Program-made: the position numbers and the translations under genes | Assembly (NCBI GenBank): GCA_943789105.1 | Contig: CALSSW010000005.1 | Coordinates: 186,001 to 250,000, forward strand | Length of the DNA: 64,000 nt | DNA from: an uncultured Ulvibacter sp. | Lineage (GTDB): Bacteria > Bacteroidota > Bacteroidia > Flavobacteriales > Flavobacteriaceae | Direction: 5' to 3' | Shown: piece by piece, positions 63,901 to 64,000 of the stretch | Numbering within the stretch: the first letter of the stretch is position 1 | How the letters are laid out: each line of letters opens with the position of its first letter | The notes under the pieces: model-generated | The model's database searches: none | What the model saw: the letters and a program-made list of their open reading frames with translations, nothing else | What the model was told of the DNA's origin: nothing

Positions 63901-64000
63901 CCCCATTTCATGAGATACATAGTCTATATCATATGGATCTCCTGTAGGAGTGCCAATGCCCGTAACACCTCTTGCTTTAGACCCATTAATACATACAACA
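60991..64000 (-). CDS. reprolysin-like (M12B) metalloprotease, partial, frame broken near its end
   Basis: The 5' end is beyond the right edge. The visible part reads [42 protein letters not shown] (63880-64000): a complete HExxHxxGxxH zinc motif. Then follow a beta-sandwich region, an FN3-like domain ([27 protein letters not shown]...), a GEVED domain ([18 protein letters not shown] ... [13 protein letters not shown]) and a beta-rich region. The frame shifts at about 61108-61113, and this reading ends at TGA 60991-60993 after 40 unrelated residues. A second shift precedes the T9SS fragment. Confidence 0.88.
   Translation of the reverse strand, partial: [1002 protein letters not shown]

Noticed and set aside
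1-64000. Prophage, insertion sequence, genomic island, defence system
   Set aside because: No integrase, transposase, toxin-antitoxin, restriction or Cas-like gene is present; neighbouring genes share composition and strand logic of a housekeeping region.

Overview
The window is AT-rich chromosomal DNA from a member of the Bacteroidota, most likely a marine-type Flavobacteriaceae. The evidence is: Bacteroidota-type promoters (TTTG-N19..22-TAnnTTTG), exported proteins ending in type IX secretion (T9SS) type A sorting domains, class III glutamine synthetase (GlnN), a complete tail of the kynurenine route of tryptophan breakdown, fused isobutyryl-CoA mutase (IcmF), and many short lipoproteins. 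Gene density is high and no gap between genes exceeds about 240 bases. There are no tRNA or rRNA genes, phage genes, insertion sequences or CRISPR arrays. Non-ATG starts are common: GTG for mnmD, mscS and the ECF sigma factor; TTG for the MATE transporter and the RluA-type enzyme.

Layout. 1-5117 (minus): catabolic operon kynU-kmo-2-aminomuconate deaminase-aminomuconic semialdehyde dehydrogenase-SDR, running off the left edge. 5.3-14.7 kb: housekeeping genes (CDGSH protein, methyltransferase, lipoprotein MsrA, a Nif3/YqfO protein with a cysteine-less zinc-ribbon partner, LpxK, a hybrid histidine kinase, GAPDH, LipA, an ECF sigma factor). 14.7-21.2 kb: glnN with a striking duplicated G6 element in its promoter, then purM, prfA, pyrF and a BtuF-like protein. 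21.3-30.4 kb: a T9SS cargo, icmF, an Lrp regulator, DUF1684, CrcB and DPP III. 30.4-35.0 kb: a MazG-like NTPase, BCAT, DUF4920, MnmD, a TIGR01777 protein and YceI. 35.1-43.1 kb: grpE-dnaJ, a NatAB-type ABC exporter, MscS, a sigma-54-type response regulator without a DNA-binding domain, and an M28 peptidase. 43.1-54.9 kb: DUF1853, DUF1801, MATE, PAP2, a GT2/LAB_N/GT39 envelope-glycosylation operon, DUF4369, DUF819, S1/P1 nuclease, DoxX-AlkB and an RluA-type enzyme. 55.0-64.0 kb: two large secreted metalloproteases (M36 fungalysin with HYR-like repeats, and a reprolysin-like enzyme cut by the right edge), both with T9SS tails.

Biology. The organism appears to degrade tryptophan and branched-chain or acyl-CoA substrates, secretes proteases and a nuclease, and modifies envelope lipids. 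This fits a polymer-degrading heterotroph.

Most notable observations: the tandem G6 operator-like repeats exactly 52 bp apart over the glnN promoter; two +1 frameshifts cutting the T9SS tail off the reprolysin-like protease; loss of all four zinc ligands in the zinc-ribbon partner of Nif3; DnaJ with only zinc centre II; a GAFTSA, HTH-less sigma-54 activator-like regulator; and a 21-bp direct repeat that could swap the C-terminus of MnmD. I did not find a clear candidate for a wholly new multi-gene system; the best leads are regulatory or domain-level.
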